Source: Rhizobium album
Lineage (GTDB): Bacteria > Pseudomonadota > Alphaproteobacteria > Rhizobiales > Rhizobiaceae
Direction of reading: 5' to 3'
DNA length: 64,000 bases
Assembly (NCBI RefSeq): GCF_003122325.1
Contig: NZ_QFBC01000002.1
Span: forward strand, 772,258-836,257
The position numbers and the translations under genes were made by a program. Below, piece by piece: positions 34,041 through 43,262 of the stretch; position 1 is the stretch's first letter, and each line of letters opens with the position of its first letter. The notes below the pieces were generated by a model. The model saw only the letters and a list, made by a program, of their open reading frames with translations, was not told the DNA's origin and did not search any database.

Positions 34041-34315
34041 CTTGACCGCGGCCGGCATCGGGTGCAAGAAAACGCTCCCGCCCCGCATATCCCCCGCGCA
34101 GCGGGCAAGCTCACGGCGTTCACACGGTTTTTCATATCGGCGACAACGGCGATCGAACGCCGCTTACAGATCGATTTAAAAACTGTTATGTTTCGCCCCA
34201 CGACTGAGGCAGGCGCGTAAAGATTTGCCTTCCGCGATCGCTTCCGCGCAACCTTCCGAGGGCGAGGGTGCGGCCCTGCCTCGTTTCATGCCTTCTCGTA
34301 TCATCTGATCTGTCT
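34041..34315 (+). promoter_or_regulatory. Intergenic promoter region upstream of the ABC-like gene
   Basis: About 275 bases without a convincing gene. It is more AT-rich toward the right, with a TTTAAAAACTGTTATGTT stretch near 34170-34195 that could hold a -10. I see no clear CRP-type palindrome, although the downstream genes include a cNMP-binding protein. Confidence 0.35.
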
Positions 34316-37015
34316 ATGGAAAATCGTCTCAGCCGCTACATCTGGAAACATACGAGCCGTCAACAGATCTGGATTCTGTTCGTCGTCGCCCTGTCGATGA
34401 TTCCGTATTTCCTCTCCTTCGACCTGCCGAAACAGATCGTCAACGGTCCGATCCAGGGCAAGGGTTTCGAAACGGATGGAGCGACCCAGCTGTTCATGCA
34501 CCTGGAGTTCTCGCTGCCGCTGATCGGCAATGTCGTGCTCTTTCCGGGGCTTGAGCTGAACCGCGTGCAGACCCTGTTCGCCCTCAGCATGGTCTTCCTG
34601 CTGCTGGTGATCGTCAACGGTCTCTTCAAACTCTATATCAACACCTACAAGGGCCGCCTCGGCGAACGCCTGCTGCGCCGCATCCGCTTCGAGCTCGTCG
34701 ATCGTATCCTGCGTTTCCCGCCCGGCCAGTTCAAGCGTGTCAAGGGCGCCGAGATCGCCAGCATGATCAAGGACGAGGTGGAGCCGCTCGGCGGCTTCAC
34801 CGGCGATGCCTTCGTCCAGCCGGCCCTGCTCGGCGGCCAGGCCCTGACGGCGCTGATCTTCATCTTCATGCAGCATTTCTGGCTGGGCATGATCGCCGCG
34901 CTGATCGTCGTCGTGCAGGCGGTCATCATCCCGCGCATGCGCAAACGGCTGCTGGTCCTCGGCCGAGAGCGGCAGTTGACGGCCCGCGAGCTGTCCGGCC
35001 GCGTCAGCGAGATCGTCGACGGCATCAGCACCATTCATGCCTTCGACACCTCGAACTTCGAGCGTGCCGACATTTCCGCCCGCCTCGGCCACATCTTCAA
35101 GATCCGCTACGACCTCTACCAGTGGAAATTCCTGGTCAAGTTCATCAACAACTTCCTCGCCCAAGTGACGCCGTTCCTCTTCTACTGCATCGGCGGGTAT
35201 CTGGCACTGAACGGCCGGCTCGACGTCGGCCAGCTCGTCGCCGTCATCAACGCCTACAAGGACCTGCCCGGTCCGCTCAAGGACCTGATCGACTGGGACC
35301 AGACCCGCCAGGACGTACAGGTGAAATATGTGCAGGTGGTCGAGCAGTTCCAGGTCGACCGGCTTCTGGATCCGAAACTGCAGGCGGTCGCCGCCGATAA
35401 CGACCAGGCGCTCAAGTCGCCGCTCGCCGCCGTCAATCTTTCGCTCGTCGACGATAGCGGCGCCAAACTGCTCGAACGCGTGTCGCTGCAGATCACCCCC
35501 GGTGAACATGTCGCCGTGCTGGGCGGGGAAGCACTGGCAGAAGCCGTCGCCCGGATGATCTGGCCGGAGAGCGGCAAGGTCGTTGCCGGCGGCGACGATC
35601 TCTGGGATCTGCCGGAATCGGTCACCGGCCGGAAAATCTCCTATGCCGCGGCCGAGGTCTACATGTTCCACGGCACGCTGGGCGACAATCTGCTCTACGG
35701 CCTGAAACATGCGCCGCTGACGCCGGCCGTCTACGACGAGCAGGGCGAAAACCACCATCGCTGGGAGATCAACGAGGCCCGGCTGGCAGGCAATCCGGAC
35801 TACGACATCAATAGTGACTGGATCGATTACAGCACTGCCGGCGCCGAGGGGCCGGATCATCTCTTCGCATCGGTGCGCACGGTCCTCGATGCCGTCCTCC
35901 TGTCCAAGGACATTCTCGACCTCGCCCTACGCTCGACATTCGACCCTTCCGAAAACCCGGACCTCGCCGCCCGCATCGTCGAGATGCGTCACGCCTTGCG
36001 CGAGGAACTGGATACCGAAGGGCTGAACAGCCTTATCGTCACCTTCGAGCCCGACAGCTACAATCGCGAAGCCACCGTCGGCGAGAACCTTCTGTTCGGC
36101 ACGACGACGGGCATGACGCTGAAAGGGCGTGCCATCGGGCAGAACCGCTATTTCCGCTCGGTGATGCAGCAGACGGGCCTCGGACCCAGGCTTTTCCAGA
36201 TGGGTTACGAAATCGCCGAAAACGCCGTCGAACTCTTCGCCGACCTGCCGCCGGACCACCCGTTCTTCCAGCAGCTGACCTTCATGACGCCGGAAGACAT
36301 TCCGGAATACCAGCTGCTGCTGCAGAAGCTGCGCGGAAAGTCCTTCGAGGAAGTGACCGACAACGAGCGCTACAAGATCATCAAGCTGAGCTTCGCCTAT
36401 ATCGAGCCCCGGCACCGCTTCGGTCTCCTGAACGACGACCTCATGGCCGAGATCGTCAGGGCGCGGAAGATCTTCCACGACAACCTGCCGAAGGACATGG
36501 AAGACGAGATCGAGCGCTACGACAACAGCCGCTACATGGCATCCGCCAGCGTGATGGACAATGTGCTGTTCGGCCGCATCAGCCACAAGCATGCCGACGG
36601 CTCGGAACGCATCCGCACCATCGCCCGCACGCTCCTGAATACGCTCGGCCTCTACGATCAGGTGCTGGCGCTGGGGCTGAACTACCATGTCGGCGCCGGT
36701 GGCCGGCGGCTGACGGGCGTGCAGCGCCAGAAGGTGGGGCTTGCCCGATCGCTGATCCGTCATTCGGACTATTACATCTTCAACCGGCCGCTGCCTGGCC
36801 TGGACCACCGCATACAGGACCAGATCGTTCGCAACGTCCTGGAATTGACCAGGCACAACAAGAACAACCCGGCTGTCGTCTGGGTCCTCTCCAATCCGGC
36901 CCTGACGACGCTCTTCGACCGCGTCGTCGTCTTCGAGCGCGGCACGCTGACGGCCGATGGCAAGCCGGACTTGATCTCGAACAAGGACGAAGCCAAACAA
37001 CTGGTGCCTTCCTGA
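34316..37015 (+). CDS. ABC-exporter-like protein with degenerate ATPase domain and large insert
   Basis: The 899-residue protein has a type IV ABC-exporter membrane domain (about six helices, residues 15-310; LRRIRFELVDRILRFPPGQF and GRVSEIVDGISTIHAFDT are typical). Its nucleotide-binding domain is strongly altered. The P-loop position reads VLGGEALAEAVARMIWPESG (near 403), without Gly-Lys-Ser/Thr. The signature is LTGVQRQKVGLARSL (799-803), Walker B is YYIFNRPLPGLD (819-830; Asp to Asn, catalytic Glu to Arg), and the switch His is replaced in WVLSNPA. An insert of roughly 300 residues lies before the signature and repeats the TVxxNLLFG-type motif (450-462, 587-595, 745-753). It probably cannot hydrolyse ATP. 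Its place between glycosyltransferases and a cNMP-binding gene suggests a scaffold, sensor or passive conduit in polysaccharide export. Confidence 0.8.
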   Translation: MENRLSRYIWKHTSRQQIWILFVVALSMIPYFLSFDLPKQIVNGPIQGKGFETDGATQLFMHLEFSLPLIGNVVLFPGLELNRVQTLFALSMVFLLLVIVNGLFKLYINTYKGRLGERLLRRIRFELVDRILRFPPGQFKRVKGAEIASMIKDEVEPLGGFTGDAFVQPALLGGQALTALIFIFMQHFWLGMIAALIVVVQAVIIPRMRKRLLVLGRERQLTARELSGRVSEIVDGISTIHAFDTSNFERADISARLGHIFKIRYDLYQWKFLVKFINNFLAQVTPFLFYCIGGYLALNGRLDVGQLVAVINAYKDLPGPLKDLIDWDQTRQDVQVKYVQVVEQFQVDRLLDPKLQAVAADNDQALKSPLAAVNLSLVDDSGAKLLERVSLQITPGEHVAVLGGEALAEAVARMIWPESGKVVAGGDDLWDLPESVTGRKISYAAAEVYMFHGTLGDNLLYGLKHAPLTPAVYDEQGENHHRWEINEARLAGNPDYDINSDWIDYSTAGAEGPDHLFASVRTVLDAVLLSKDILDLALRSTFDPSENPDLAARIVEMRHALREELDTEGLNSLIVTFEPDSYNREATVGENLLFGTTTGMTLKGRAIGQNRYFRSVMQQTGLGPRLFQMGYEIAENAVELFADLPPDHPFFQQLTFMTPEDIPEYQLLLQKLRGKSFEEVTDNERYKIIKLSFAYIEPRHRFGLLNDDLMAEIVRARKIFHDNLPKDMEDEIERYDNSRYMASASVMDNVLFGRISHKHADGSERIRTIARTLLNTLGLYDQVLALGLNYHVGAGGRRLTGVQRQKVGLARSLIRHSDYYIFNRPLPGLDHRIQDQIVRNVLELTRHNKNNPAVVWVLSNPALTTLFDRVVVFERGTLTADGKPDLISNKDEAKQLVPS

Positions 37016-37060
37016 CAGTATATGCTATTCCAGTCGGAACGTTTTCGGGGAATGAAGACC

Positions 37061-37519
37061 ATGCTGCTCAAGGACGAAGTTCAAACGCTGAAACAAGTCT
37101 CGCTTTTTGCCGGCGTACCCCCGGCAAAACTGAAGCTGCTTGCCTTCACCTCCGACCGCATGAGTTACTCCGCCGGCGAGGTGCTTTTCCGGCAAGGCGA
37201 TCTCGGTGACGCCGCCTATGTCATCCTGTCGGGCAAGGCCGACATCCTGGTGGATTCGCCCAACGGGCAGATCAAGATCACCGAACTGGAGACCAATTCC
37301 ATCGTCGGCGAGATCGCCATCCTCTGCGACGTCTCGCGCACCGCCACCGTCATGGCCAGCTCCCCAATGGAGGTACTGCGCATCGGCAAGGACCATTTCC
37401 TCAAGCTTCTCGTCGACTTTCCCGAAATCACCATCGAGATCATGCGCGTGCTTGCCGACCGCCTGAGCCACACCACGTCCGAACTCACCGAAGCCCGCAG
37501 CCGCGAACGCCAGCACTGA
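37061..37519 (+). CDS. Stand-alone cyclic-nucleotide-binding domain protein
   Basis: The roughly 152-residue protein is a single CRP-type cNMP-binding beta-barrel: LFAGVPPAKLKLLAF, FRQGDLGDAAYVILSGKADI, then the phosphate-binding cassette GEIAILCDVSRTATVMA with the conserved Gly-Glu and Arg-Thr-Ala. A C-terminal helix (LADRLSHTTSEL) follows, but there is no helix-turn-helix, so it is not a CRP-like transcription factor. The ATG at 37061 is 10 bases after GGGG; 37052 is an alternative. It follows the ABC-like gene by 45 bases and probably senses cNMP from the cyclase at 21880, regulating the export protein. That link is inference. Confidence 0.88.
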   Translation: MLLKDEVQTLKQVSLFAGVPPAKLKLLAFTSDRMSYSAGEVLFRQGDLGDAAYVILSGKADILVDSPNGQIKITELETNSIVGEIAILCDVSRTATVMASSPMEVLRIGKDHFLKLLVDFPEITIEIMRVLADRLSHTTSELTEARSRERQH

Positions 37520-37596
37520 CCGGACGGCGTACCCTGCGCCCGTGCCTGACCTGACGAATTTCCCCGCAGCCCGGCGCCATTGGCGACCGGCAAATA

Positions 37597-37628
37597 CCGA
37601 CTCGCATAACGGTCGGATTTTGTTTACC
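37597..37628 (+). terminator. Weak terminator-like hairpin after the cNMP-binding gene
   Basis: CCGAC and GTCGG pair with a 10-base loop and are followed by ATTTTGTTT. The stem is only 5 bp, so this is tentative. The remaining bases of the 248-base gap show no gene. Confidence 0.3.
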
Positions 37629-37767
37629 ATGGCAAAATTAGGACTGAGCCAGCTTGGCGAGGCAGGGAAAACGGTACACTCTATTAATTTCAATTCGGCA
37701 ATTCTGGGATCATTGCCTCTAGGGAGCGCCAGACGGAAAACCGAAACCCCAAGGGAAATGTGACAGA

Positions 37768-38598
37768 GTGATCAGCGACGTGTTTCGAGTGCGATTTTGG
37801 GGCGTCAGAGGAAGCATACCGGTGTCGGGTCCGGAGTTTCAGCGTTACGGCGGCAACACGATCTGCGTCGAAATGCAATGCGGTCCCTACAGGCTCCTTT
37901 TCGACGCAGGCTCCGGCATCCGCGAAGCGGGAGCTGCGATGCTTGCCGAAGGTGTGACCGACATCGACCTGTTCTTCTCCCACTGCCATTACGACCATAT
38001 CGTCGGCCTGCCCTATTTCATGCCGCTCTATAACACCACCATGGCGGTGACGATGTGGTCCGGCCATATGGCGGGCAAGATGACCACCGAGGAGATGATC
38101 CGCCAGTTCATGCGGCCGCCCTGGTTCCCGGTCGAACCCGATATCTGCTGCGCCCGGCTTTCGGCGCGCGATTTTCGCGCCGGCGACGTGCTGACCCCCC
38201 GTCCGGGCATCCGCATCCGGACCAGCAATCTCGTCCACCCCGGCGGCGCCATCGGCTACCGCGTCGAATGGGCCGGCAAGACGGTCTGCGTCGTCACCGA
38301 CACCGAGCATACGCCCGGCATTCTCGACCCCGCCGTCATCGAGCTGATCCGCGATGCCGATCTTTTCCTCTACGACTGCACCTATGTCGACAGCGAGATG
38401 GCGCGGTATCGCGGTTACGGCCATTCGACCTGGCAGCAGGCGATCCGGCTTGCCAGGGCGGCGGACGCCAAGCGCATCGCCTTCATCCATCACTTGCCGG
38501 CGCGGACCGACGACGAGCTGGACGCCATCGAGGCTGCAGCCAAACGCGAATTCCCCGAGGCCTTCAACGGTCGCGACCGCCAGGTCATCGACCTATAG
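37768..38598 (+). CDS. MBL-fold metallo-hydrolase (possible phosphodiesterase)
   Basis: The 276-residue protein begins at a GTG (AAGGGAA 10 bases upstream). It has the FWGVRGSIPVSGPE...YGGNTICVE opening of a distinct MBL subgroup, the metal motif HCHYDHIVGLP, then GYRVEWAGKTVCVVTDTEH (metal Asp) and FIHHLP. There is no signal peptide. MBL enzymes include phosphodiesterases and cyclic-nucleotide hydrolases; in a locus with a cyclase and a cNMP-binding protein, cNMP hydrolysis is an attractive but unproven role. A lactonase or RNase-like role is possible. It converges on the deacetylase gene with a 6-base overlap. Confidence 0.85.
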   Translation: MISDVFRVRFWGVRGSIPVSGPEFQRYGGNTICVEMQCGPYRLLFDAGSGIREAGAAMLAEGVTDIDLFFSHCHYDHIVGLPYFMPLYNTTMAVTMWSGHMAGKMTTEEMIRQFMRPPWFPVEPDICCARLSARDFRAGDVLTPRPGIRIRTSNLVHPGGAIGYRVEWAGKTVCVVTDTEHTPGILDPAVIELIRDADLFLYDCTYVDSEMARYRGYGHSTWQQAIRLARAADAKRIAFIHHLPARTDDELDAIEAAAKREFPEAFNGRDRQVIDL

Positions 38599-39336
38599 GA
38601 TCAGGGCCGCCGCCGTTCGCCACCGGCATCCGGCATGGTTTTTCGTCAATGCCAACAGCGTTTCGAGAAACAGCCAGGCCTGCTCGTCATGGACGAGGTG
38701 ATGGGTGAGTAAACCGGTCGCTCCGCCCTGTTCGAACACCAGCTTCAATCTCGCGGCAAGCTCTGTCGCCAGGACGCCATGGTCGCGTCCGCCGCGCGTG
38801 CCGTGCCAGTCCATCAGGTCGACATGGGTATTGAGGAGATGCAGCGGTCCGGATTTTTCCGCTCCGAAAACTGACAACGCCTTGAATCCGAGATCCGGCA
38901 GGCCGGAGACCACGGCAGCGCCGATGCGGTTCCATGGCGGCACCAGCATCGGAACGAAACGCGGCTTGTGCAGGGCGGCAAGCTTGTCGAAACCGGCGCC
39001 GAGTTCGCCGAGCACGATGTCCACCGGCCGATGTGCACCGAGCTCCTGCTTCTTCTCCGTCGCGGGCGCATGGTTGTGATGCGACCAGCCATGGACGGCG
39101 ACCTCCGCCCAGGGCGCCCGGTCGAGACGCGCCGCCAGCGCCGCGCCGGTATGTTCGGGAATGACCGCAAGTGTCAAAGGCACGTCGTGCTCGCCGGTCA
39201 GCGCCAACAACCTGTCGAGGGCCGGTGTCGGCTCGACCGCATCGTCGTCCCGCAGCCAGAGGTCGGCGATCCGTCCCGCCGCCTGCCAGCGGTCGAGTTC
39301 GGCCATCAGGGGCGCCCATGCCATCGTGTCGTTCAT
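38593..39336 (-). CDS. Polysaccharide deacetylase family protein
   Basis: The 247-residue protein shows the NodB-like metal pattern: acidic LRDDDAVEPTPALD near residue 28 and His pair HGWSHHNHAP near residue 82, followed by PPWNRIG and a late LLTHHLVHDE. No signal peptide is visible, so it would act on cytoplasmic lipid-linked or soluble precursors. It likely removes N- or O-acetyl groups from the glycan made here, consistent with the acetamido-sugar-type dehydrogenase. Its start overlaps the GT4 stop by 4 bases. Confidence 0.8.
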   Translation of the reverse strand: MNDTMAWAPLMAELDRWQAAGRIADLWLRDDDAVEPTPALDRLLALTGEHDVPLTLAVIPEHTGAALAARLDRAPWAEVAVHGWSHHNHAPATEKKQELGAHRPVDIVLGELGAGFDKLAALHKPRFVPMLVPPWNRIGAAVVSGLPDLGFKALSVFGAEKSGPLHLLNTHVDLMDWHGTRGGRDHGVLATELAARLKLVFEQGGATGLLTHHLVHDEQAWLFLETLLALTKNHAGCRWRTAAALIL

Positions 39337-40424
39337 GCGTTTGCCTGGAGCCTCTTCAGAATATCGTCGAGAATGACCGAAGCCCGCGCCATCGACCGTT
39401 CGTCGCGGGCAAAATTGCGGGCAGCGGCGGCCAGGGCCTGCCGCTCCGACTCGTCCAGCAGCAGCCGGGCGATCGCCTCACCATACGCGACCGGATCGTC
39501 CGGCGGCGTCAGCAGCCCGGTTGCGCCATGGGAAACCACTTCCGGAACACCCGCGGTCGCCTGGGCGACGACGGGCAGGCTGGCCGCCTGGGCCTCCAGA
39601 TAGGCCAGCCCGTAGGCTTCGCCACATCCCGGCCAGACGTAAATCGCACTTTGCGACAACAGGCTGGCGATCTCCGCCGGCGCCCTTTCGCCATGGAAAG
39701 TCACCCGGCCCGGGGAAAACGGTGAAAACAGCGCCCTCACCTCGTCACGCGCCGGGCCGTCACCGACGACCGACAGGGTCCAGGGCAGATCGACGATCCG
39801 CTCCAACGCCGCAGCCAGCAGGCGATAGCTTGCCATCTTGTCGCCCGGCCGCATCATCGCCACCGTGATCAATCGCCCGGGCTCGGGCTTTGGAGGCAAC
39901 GCCAGGAACGGACCCGGATCGAGAAAGGGCGGCAGCATGACCAGCGAGGCGGACGGCACCGCCTGTTCGAGGCCCTGCCTATCCCGTTGCGTGAAACAGA
40001 TATTCGCCGCCGCCATCGCCACTGCTTCCGCCAGCTCCGCCTGCGCTTGCGCCCAGACGCCGATATTGCGCCGCCGCGAATAGGAAGCCTCTGCCGTCAT
40101 ATAGGCGATGCCGAAGCGGCGCGCCAGAACAGGCCCGATCAGGTCGGGCGCCTTGTAATAGGTGTGATAGGTGAACCAGACATCGGGTTTAGCCGCCGCC
40201 CGCCATTCGCCCGACAGGCGGTCGACTTCAGCTTCGGCGGCGAGGCGAAGGGCCGGCAGGTCGTCACCTTCGGGTGTCGGCGTGAAGCTGCGCAGTTCGG
40301 AAGCGACCGTGACCGTGTGCCCGGCCTGTCGCATCGCCGCAATCAACTGCCGTGCCATCAGCCGGTCGCCCGACGGCACCGGATGGTTCGGCGATTTCAG
40401 CGGCGAATAAAAAGCGATGTTCAT
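39333..40424 (-). CDS. Glycosyltransferase family 4
   Basis: The 363-residue GT-B protein starts NIAFYSPLKSPNHPVPSGDRLMARQLIAA. Further in it has WFTYHTYYKAPDLIGP, TVAMMRPGDKMASYRLLAAAL and the donor motif YVWPGCGEAYGLAYLEAQAASLPVVAQATAGVPEVV, where the EX7E pair is visible. The ATG at 40424 is preferred over an upstream TTG. It forms a minus-strand operon with the WecG-type gene upstream and the deacetylase downstream. Confidence 0.88.
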   Translation of the reverse strand: MNIAFYSPLKSPNHPVPSGDRLMARQLIAAMRQAGHTVTVASELRSFTPTPEGDDLPALRLAAEAEVDRLSGEWRAAAKPDVWFTYHTYYKAPDLIGPVLARRFGIAYMTAEASYSRRRNIGVWAQAQAELAEAVAMAAANICFTQRDRQGLEQAVPSASLVMLPPFLDPGPFLALPPKPEPGRLITVAMMRPGDKMASYRLLAAALERIVDLPWTLSVVGDGPARDEVRALFSPFSPGRVTFHGERAPAEIASLLSQSAIYVWPGCGEAYGLAYLEAQAASLPVVAQATAGVPEVVSHGATGLLTPPDDPVAYGEAIARLLLDESERQALAAAARNFARDERSMARASVILDDILKRLQANA

Positions 40425-40509
40425 CGGCAATGCCTAGACGCCCGCCGCTCCGGCTGTCAATGGATTGGAAAGTCATCGGCGCAAGCGCTCGGGCCAAGCC
40501 CGCCGCGCC

Positions 40510-41307
40510 TCAATCGGAATGGCGCAGCAACGCATGGATGGCAACCGGATTGGTCACCAGATACCGCATCAACAAGCGTCGCGGTTCGAGCCATGTGCGG
40601 TAGGCCCACTCCAGGCCGGCCTTCTGCATCCAGGACGGTGCGCGGCTGTTCTTTCCCGAAAGGAAATCGAAGAGGCCGCCCGCCGTCTTGATCACGCCGA
40701 TGCCGCGCAGGCGATCGAGGTTGCGGGTGATGAATTTCTGCTCCAGCGGAAAACCCAAGCCGACCCAGAGGATATCCGGAGCGGCCGCGCGGATATCCGC
40801 CAGAACCTCCTCTTCCTCGTCAGGCTTGAAAAATCCGTTGCGGCGTCCGGCAAAGACGAGATCCGGATAGGCAAGGCGCATGGCATCGACGGCACGCGCA
40901 TTGATGCTCTCTTCCCCGCCGAGGAAATAGAAACTGACCCCTACCTCCTGCGCCCGCTCGGCCACGACATGGACCAGATCGGTCGTCGCGACACGCTCGG
41001 ACAGGGGATGGGAAGAATAGAGGCGCGAGAAATGCACCATCGGCATGCCGTCGGCATGAATCTGGTCGCTTAACAGCATCAGATCCTGCAGGGACCGGTC
41101 GCGGGCACACTGCGCGATCACTTGGCCATTGGCCGAAGACGAATAGAATGGCCGTTGCTGCCGGCCCCTCGCCTGCAAAGCCCGCCTGATGAAATCATCA
41201 GCCGTCTCGACCATGCCGATACGCGCAATCGATAGCCCGCCCAACAATGTGGTCGTTGCTTTCAATGGCGGCACTTCTGCCGGTATTTTCAAATCGAAAC
41301 TTGCCAA
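40510..41307 (-). CDS. WecB/TagA/CpsF-family glycosyltransferase
   Basis: The protein of about 265 residues has the GT26 landmarks: PFYSSSANGQVIAQCARD, LLSDQIHADGMPMVHF, YFLGGEESINARAVDAM, ILWVGLGFPLEQKFITRN and the final TAGGLFDFLSGKNSRAPSWMQKAGLEWAYR. Family members add N-acetylmannosamine or its uronate to lipid-linked intermediates, which fits an acetamido-sugar dehydrogenase in the same locus. The start is uncertain: TTG at 41307 (AGGG at good spacing) or TTG at 41328. No priming phosphoglycosyltransferase is visible in the window. Confidence 0.83.
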   Translation of the reverse strand: MASFDLKIPAEVPPLKATTTLLGGLSIARIGMVETADDFIRRALQARGRQQRPFYSSSANGQVIAQCARDRSLQDLMLLSDQIHADGMPMVHFSRLYSSHPLSERVATTDLVHVVAERAQEVGVSFYFLGGEESINARAVDAMRLAYPDLVFAGRRNGFFKPDEEEEVLADIRAAAPDILWVGLGFPLEQKFITRNLDRLRGIGVIKTAGGLFDFLSGKNSRAPSWMQKAGLEWAYRTWLEPRRLLMRYLVTNPVAIHALLRHSD

Positions 41308-41672
41308 TGAAGACCCTGAATGCAGCAAAATGGGCAGGCTCGGCCCGCGTGTTTATCATTGTGGTTTACGCTAGATATATGCTGATCGTCGGTTTCCACA
41401 ATTCGAATCGCCGGCAATGGTTAATACACGCGATAATTGTTCTGTCATAACACATAAAGCTAAAAGTGGGAAAATTCAGTCCTGAATTGGGACACAAAGG
41501 GTTTCGGCGCGGCACAAGGCGGCAGAAGCATATCCTTCGCAAAAAGCACTCTATCGGGAATGACGACACACCTTGACGCCGCGCCCTGGAAGAACGAGCA
41601 ATGGCATCCGACACAGGATCCGCCGTGAGGGCGGTGGGTCGGGAGCCGAGATCGTTCAAGGAGTTTTATAAA
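41308..41672. promoter_or_regulatory. Divergent intergenic region with a perfect inverted repeat
   Basis: About 345-365 AT-richer bases between the WecG-type gene and the glutamyltransferase-like gene hold no convincing gene. At 41473-41488, AATTCAG and CTGAATT form a perfect 7-base inverted repeat with a 2-base centre, a candidate operator 185 bases upstream of the rightward start. AAGGAG at 41658 is the ribosome site of the next gene. Confidence 0.4.
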
Positions 41673-43262
41673 ATGTCGATGCGTGACTTCATGCAGCCGG
41701 GACGTTCGGTCGCCGTCGCCGAAAAGGGAATGGCGGCGACCTCCCATCCGGCCTCGACGCTGGCGGCGCTGGATATCTTGCGGCAGGGCGGCAATGCCGT
41801 CGATGCCGCCGTGGCGGCCGTTGCCGTGCAATGTGTCGTCGATCCGCATTCGACCGGCATCGGCGGCGACTGCTTTGCGCTGTATGCGCCCGAATCCGGC
41901 AAGGTGGTTTCGCTCAACGGCTCCGGCTGGGCGCCGGCCAGGGCCAATCTCGATTTCTACCGCGAGCGCAACATCGAGGCGATCGGCGAGACCTCGGTGC
42001 ATTCCGTCACCGTGCCCGGCGCCATCGACGCCTGGTGCCGGCTGATCGGCAATTTCGGCAAGCTCGATCTCGCCCAGGTGCTGGCGCCGGCGATCGATGC
42101 GGCAGAAAACGGCTACCGCATCACGCCGCGCGTCTATCTCGACTGGCAGCGCTATCGCGACCAGCTCGAAGCCCATCCGGCCGCAACCGAACACTACCTG
42201 CCGGGAGGCCGCGTGCCCGCCATCGGCGATCGCATGGCCAATCCCGCCCTCGGCGCCACGCTGCGCGCCGTCGCCAAGCACGGGCCTTCCGCCTTCTACC
42301 AGGGCGCCGTGGCCGAAGAGATCGTCGATGTCCTCAAGGCCGTGGGTGGCCTGCACGAACTCGATGACTTCGCCGAATTCTCGACCTTCCTCACCGAGCC
42401 AATTTCCGCAGACTATCGCGGCCACACCCTGCTCGAATGCCCGCCGAACGGCCAGGGGCTGGCTGCCCTGATCATCGCCCGCATCCTCGAAGGTTTTGAT
42501 CTTTCGGATGCCTTGCTCAGCGAAGCCGACCGTGTCCATATCCTGGCCGAGGCATCGAAGGCGGCCTATGCGCAGCGTGATGCCATCGTCGCCGATCCGG
42601 CGGCCATGACCACCGACGTCGCCGACGTGCTGACCGACCGGGCCATCGATGCGCTGCGGGCAAAGATCCGCATGGACCGCGCGACGGCCGGCCCGGAATG
42701 GGACCTGCCTCTCCACAAGGACACCGTCTACGTCACCGTCGTCGACAAGGACCGCAACGCCATGTCGCTGATCAACTCGGTCTTCTGGGCTTTCGGCAGC
42801 GGCATCTACGCCCCGAAATCCGGCGTGCTGCTGCAAAATCGCGGCATGGGTTTCTCGCTGACGCCGGGCCATGCCAACGCCATCGCCCCGCGCAAGCGGC
42901 CGTTCCACACCATCATCCCCGCCATGCTGCAGAAGAACGGCAAGGCCGTGATGCCCTTCGGCGTCATGGGCGGCCAGTACCAGTCCGTCGGTCATGCCCA
43001 GATCCTCACCGGCATGCTCGACCGCGGCCTCGACCCGCAGCAGGCGAGCGAAGCGCCGCGCAGCTTCGCTTTCGAGGGCACGCTGTCGCTGGAGACGACA
43101 TATTCGGAAGAGATCAAGGCCGATCTCGAAGGCCGCGGCCATCGGGTCGACTGGGCCGACGAGCCGCTCGGCAGTTGCCAGGCGATCTGGATGGATCACG
43201 AGCGCGGCGTGCTGCTCGGCGCCACCGACCACCGCAAGGACGGTGTGGCGCTCGGCTACTGA
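41673..43262 (+). CDS. Gamma-glutamyltransferase-family protein (YwrD-like, no signal peptide)
   Basis: The 529-residue Ntn-hydrolase precursor has [33 protein letters not shown] in the large subunit. It has the autocleavage site before the nucleophilic Thr in [20 protein letters not shown], then [14 protein letters not shown] and [18 protein letters not shown] lies 9 bases before ATG 41673. Unlike secreted GGTs there is no signal peptide, so it acts in the cytoplasm, as in the YwrD/cephalosporin-acylase-like branch. With a glutamine-synthetase-like ligase nearby it might remove a gamma-glutamyl group attached earlier in a catabolic route. That coupling is inference. Confidence 0.88.
   Translation: MSMRDFMQPGRSVAVAEKGMAATSHPASTLAALDILRQGGNAVDAAVAAVAVQCVVDPHSTGIGGDCFALYAPESGKVVSLNGSGWAPARANLDFYRERNIEAIGETSVHSVTVPGAIDAWCRLIGNFGKLDLAQVLAPAIDAAENGYRITPRVYLDWQRYRDQLEAHPAATEHYLPGGRVPAIGDRMANPALGATLRAVAKHGPSAFYQGAVAEEIVDVLKAVGGLHELDDFAEFSTFLTEPISADYRGHTLLECPPNGQGLAALIIARILEGFDLSDALLSEADRVHILAEASKAAYAQRDAIVADPAAMTTDVADVLTDRAIDALRAKIRMDRATAGPEWDLPLHKDTVYVTVVDKDRNAMSLINSVFWAFGSGIYAPKSGVLLQNRGMGFSLTPGHANAIAPRKRPFHTIIPAMLQKNGKAVMPFGVMGGQYQSVGHAQILTGMLDRGLDPQQASEAPRSFAFEGTLSLETTYSEEIKADLEGRGHRVDWADEPLGSCQAIWMDHERGVLLGATDHRKDGVALGY

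Noticed and set aside
37542..37763. 73-codon frame between the cNMP-binding and MBL genes
   Set aside because: No ribosome site, mixed composition and overlap with the leader of the MBL gene; no recognisable domain.
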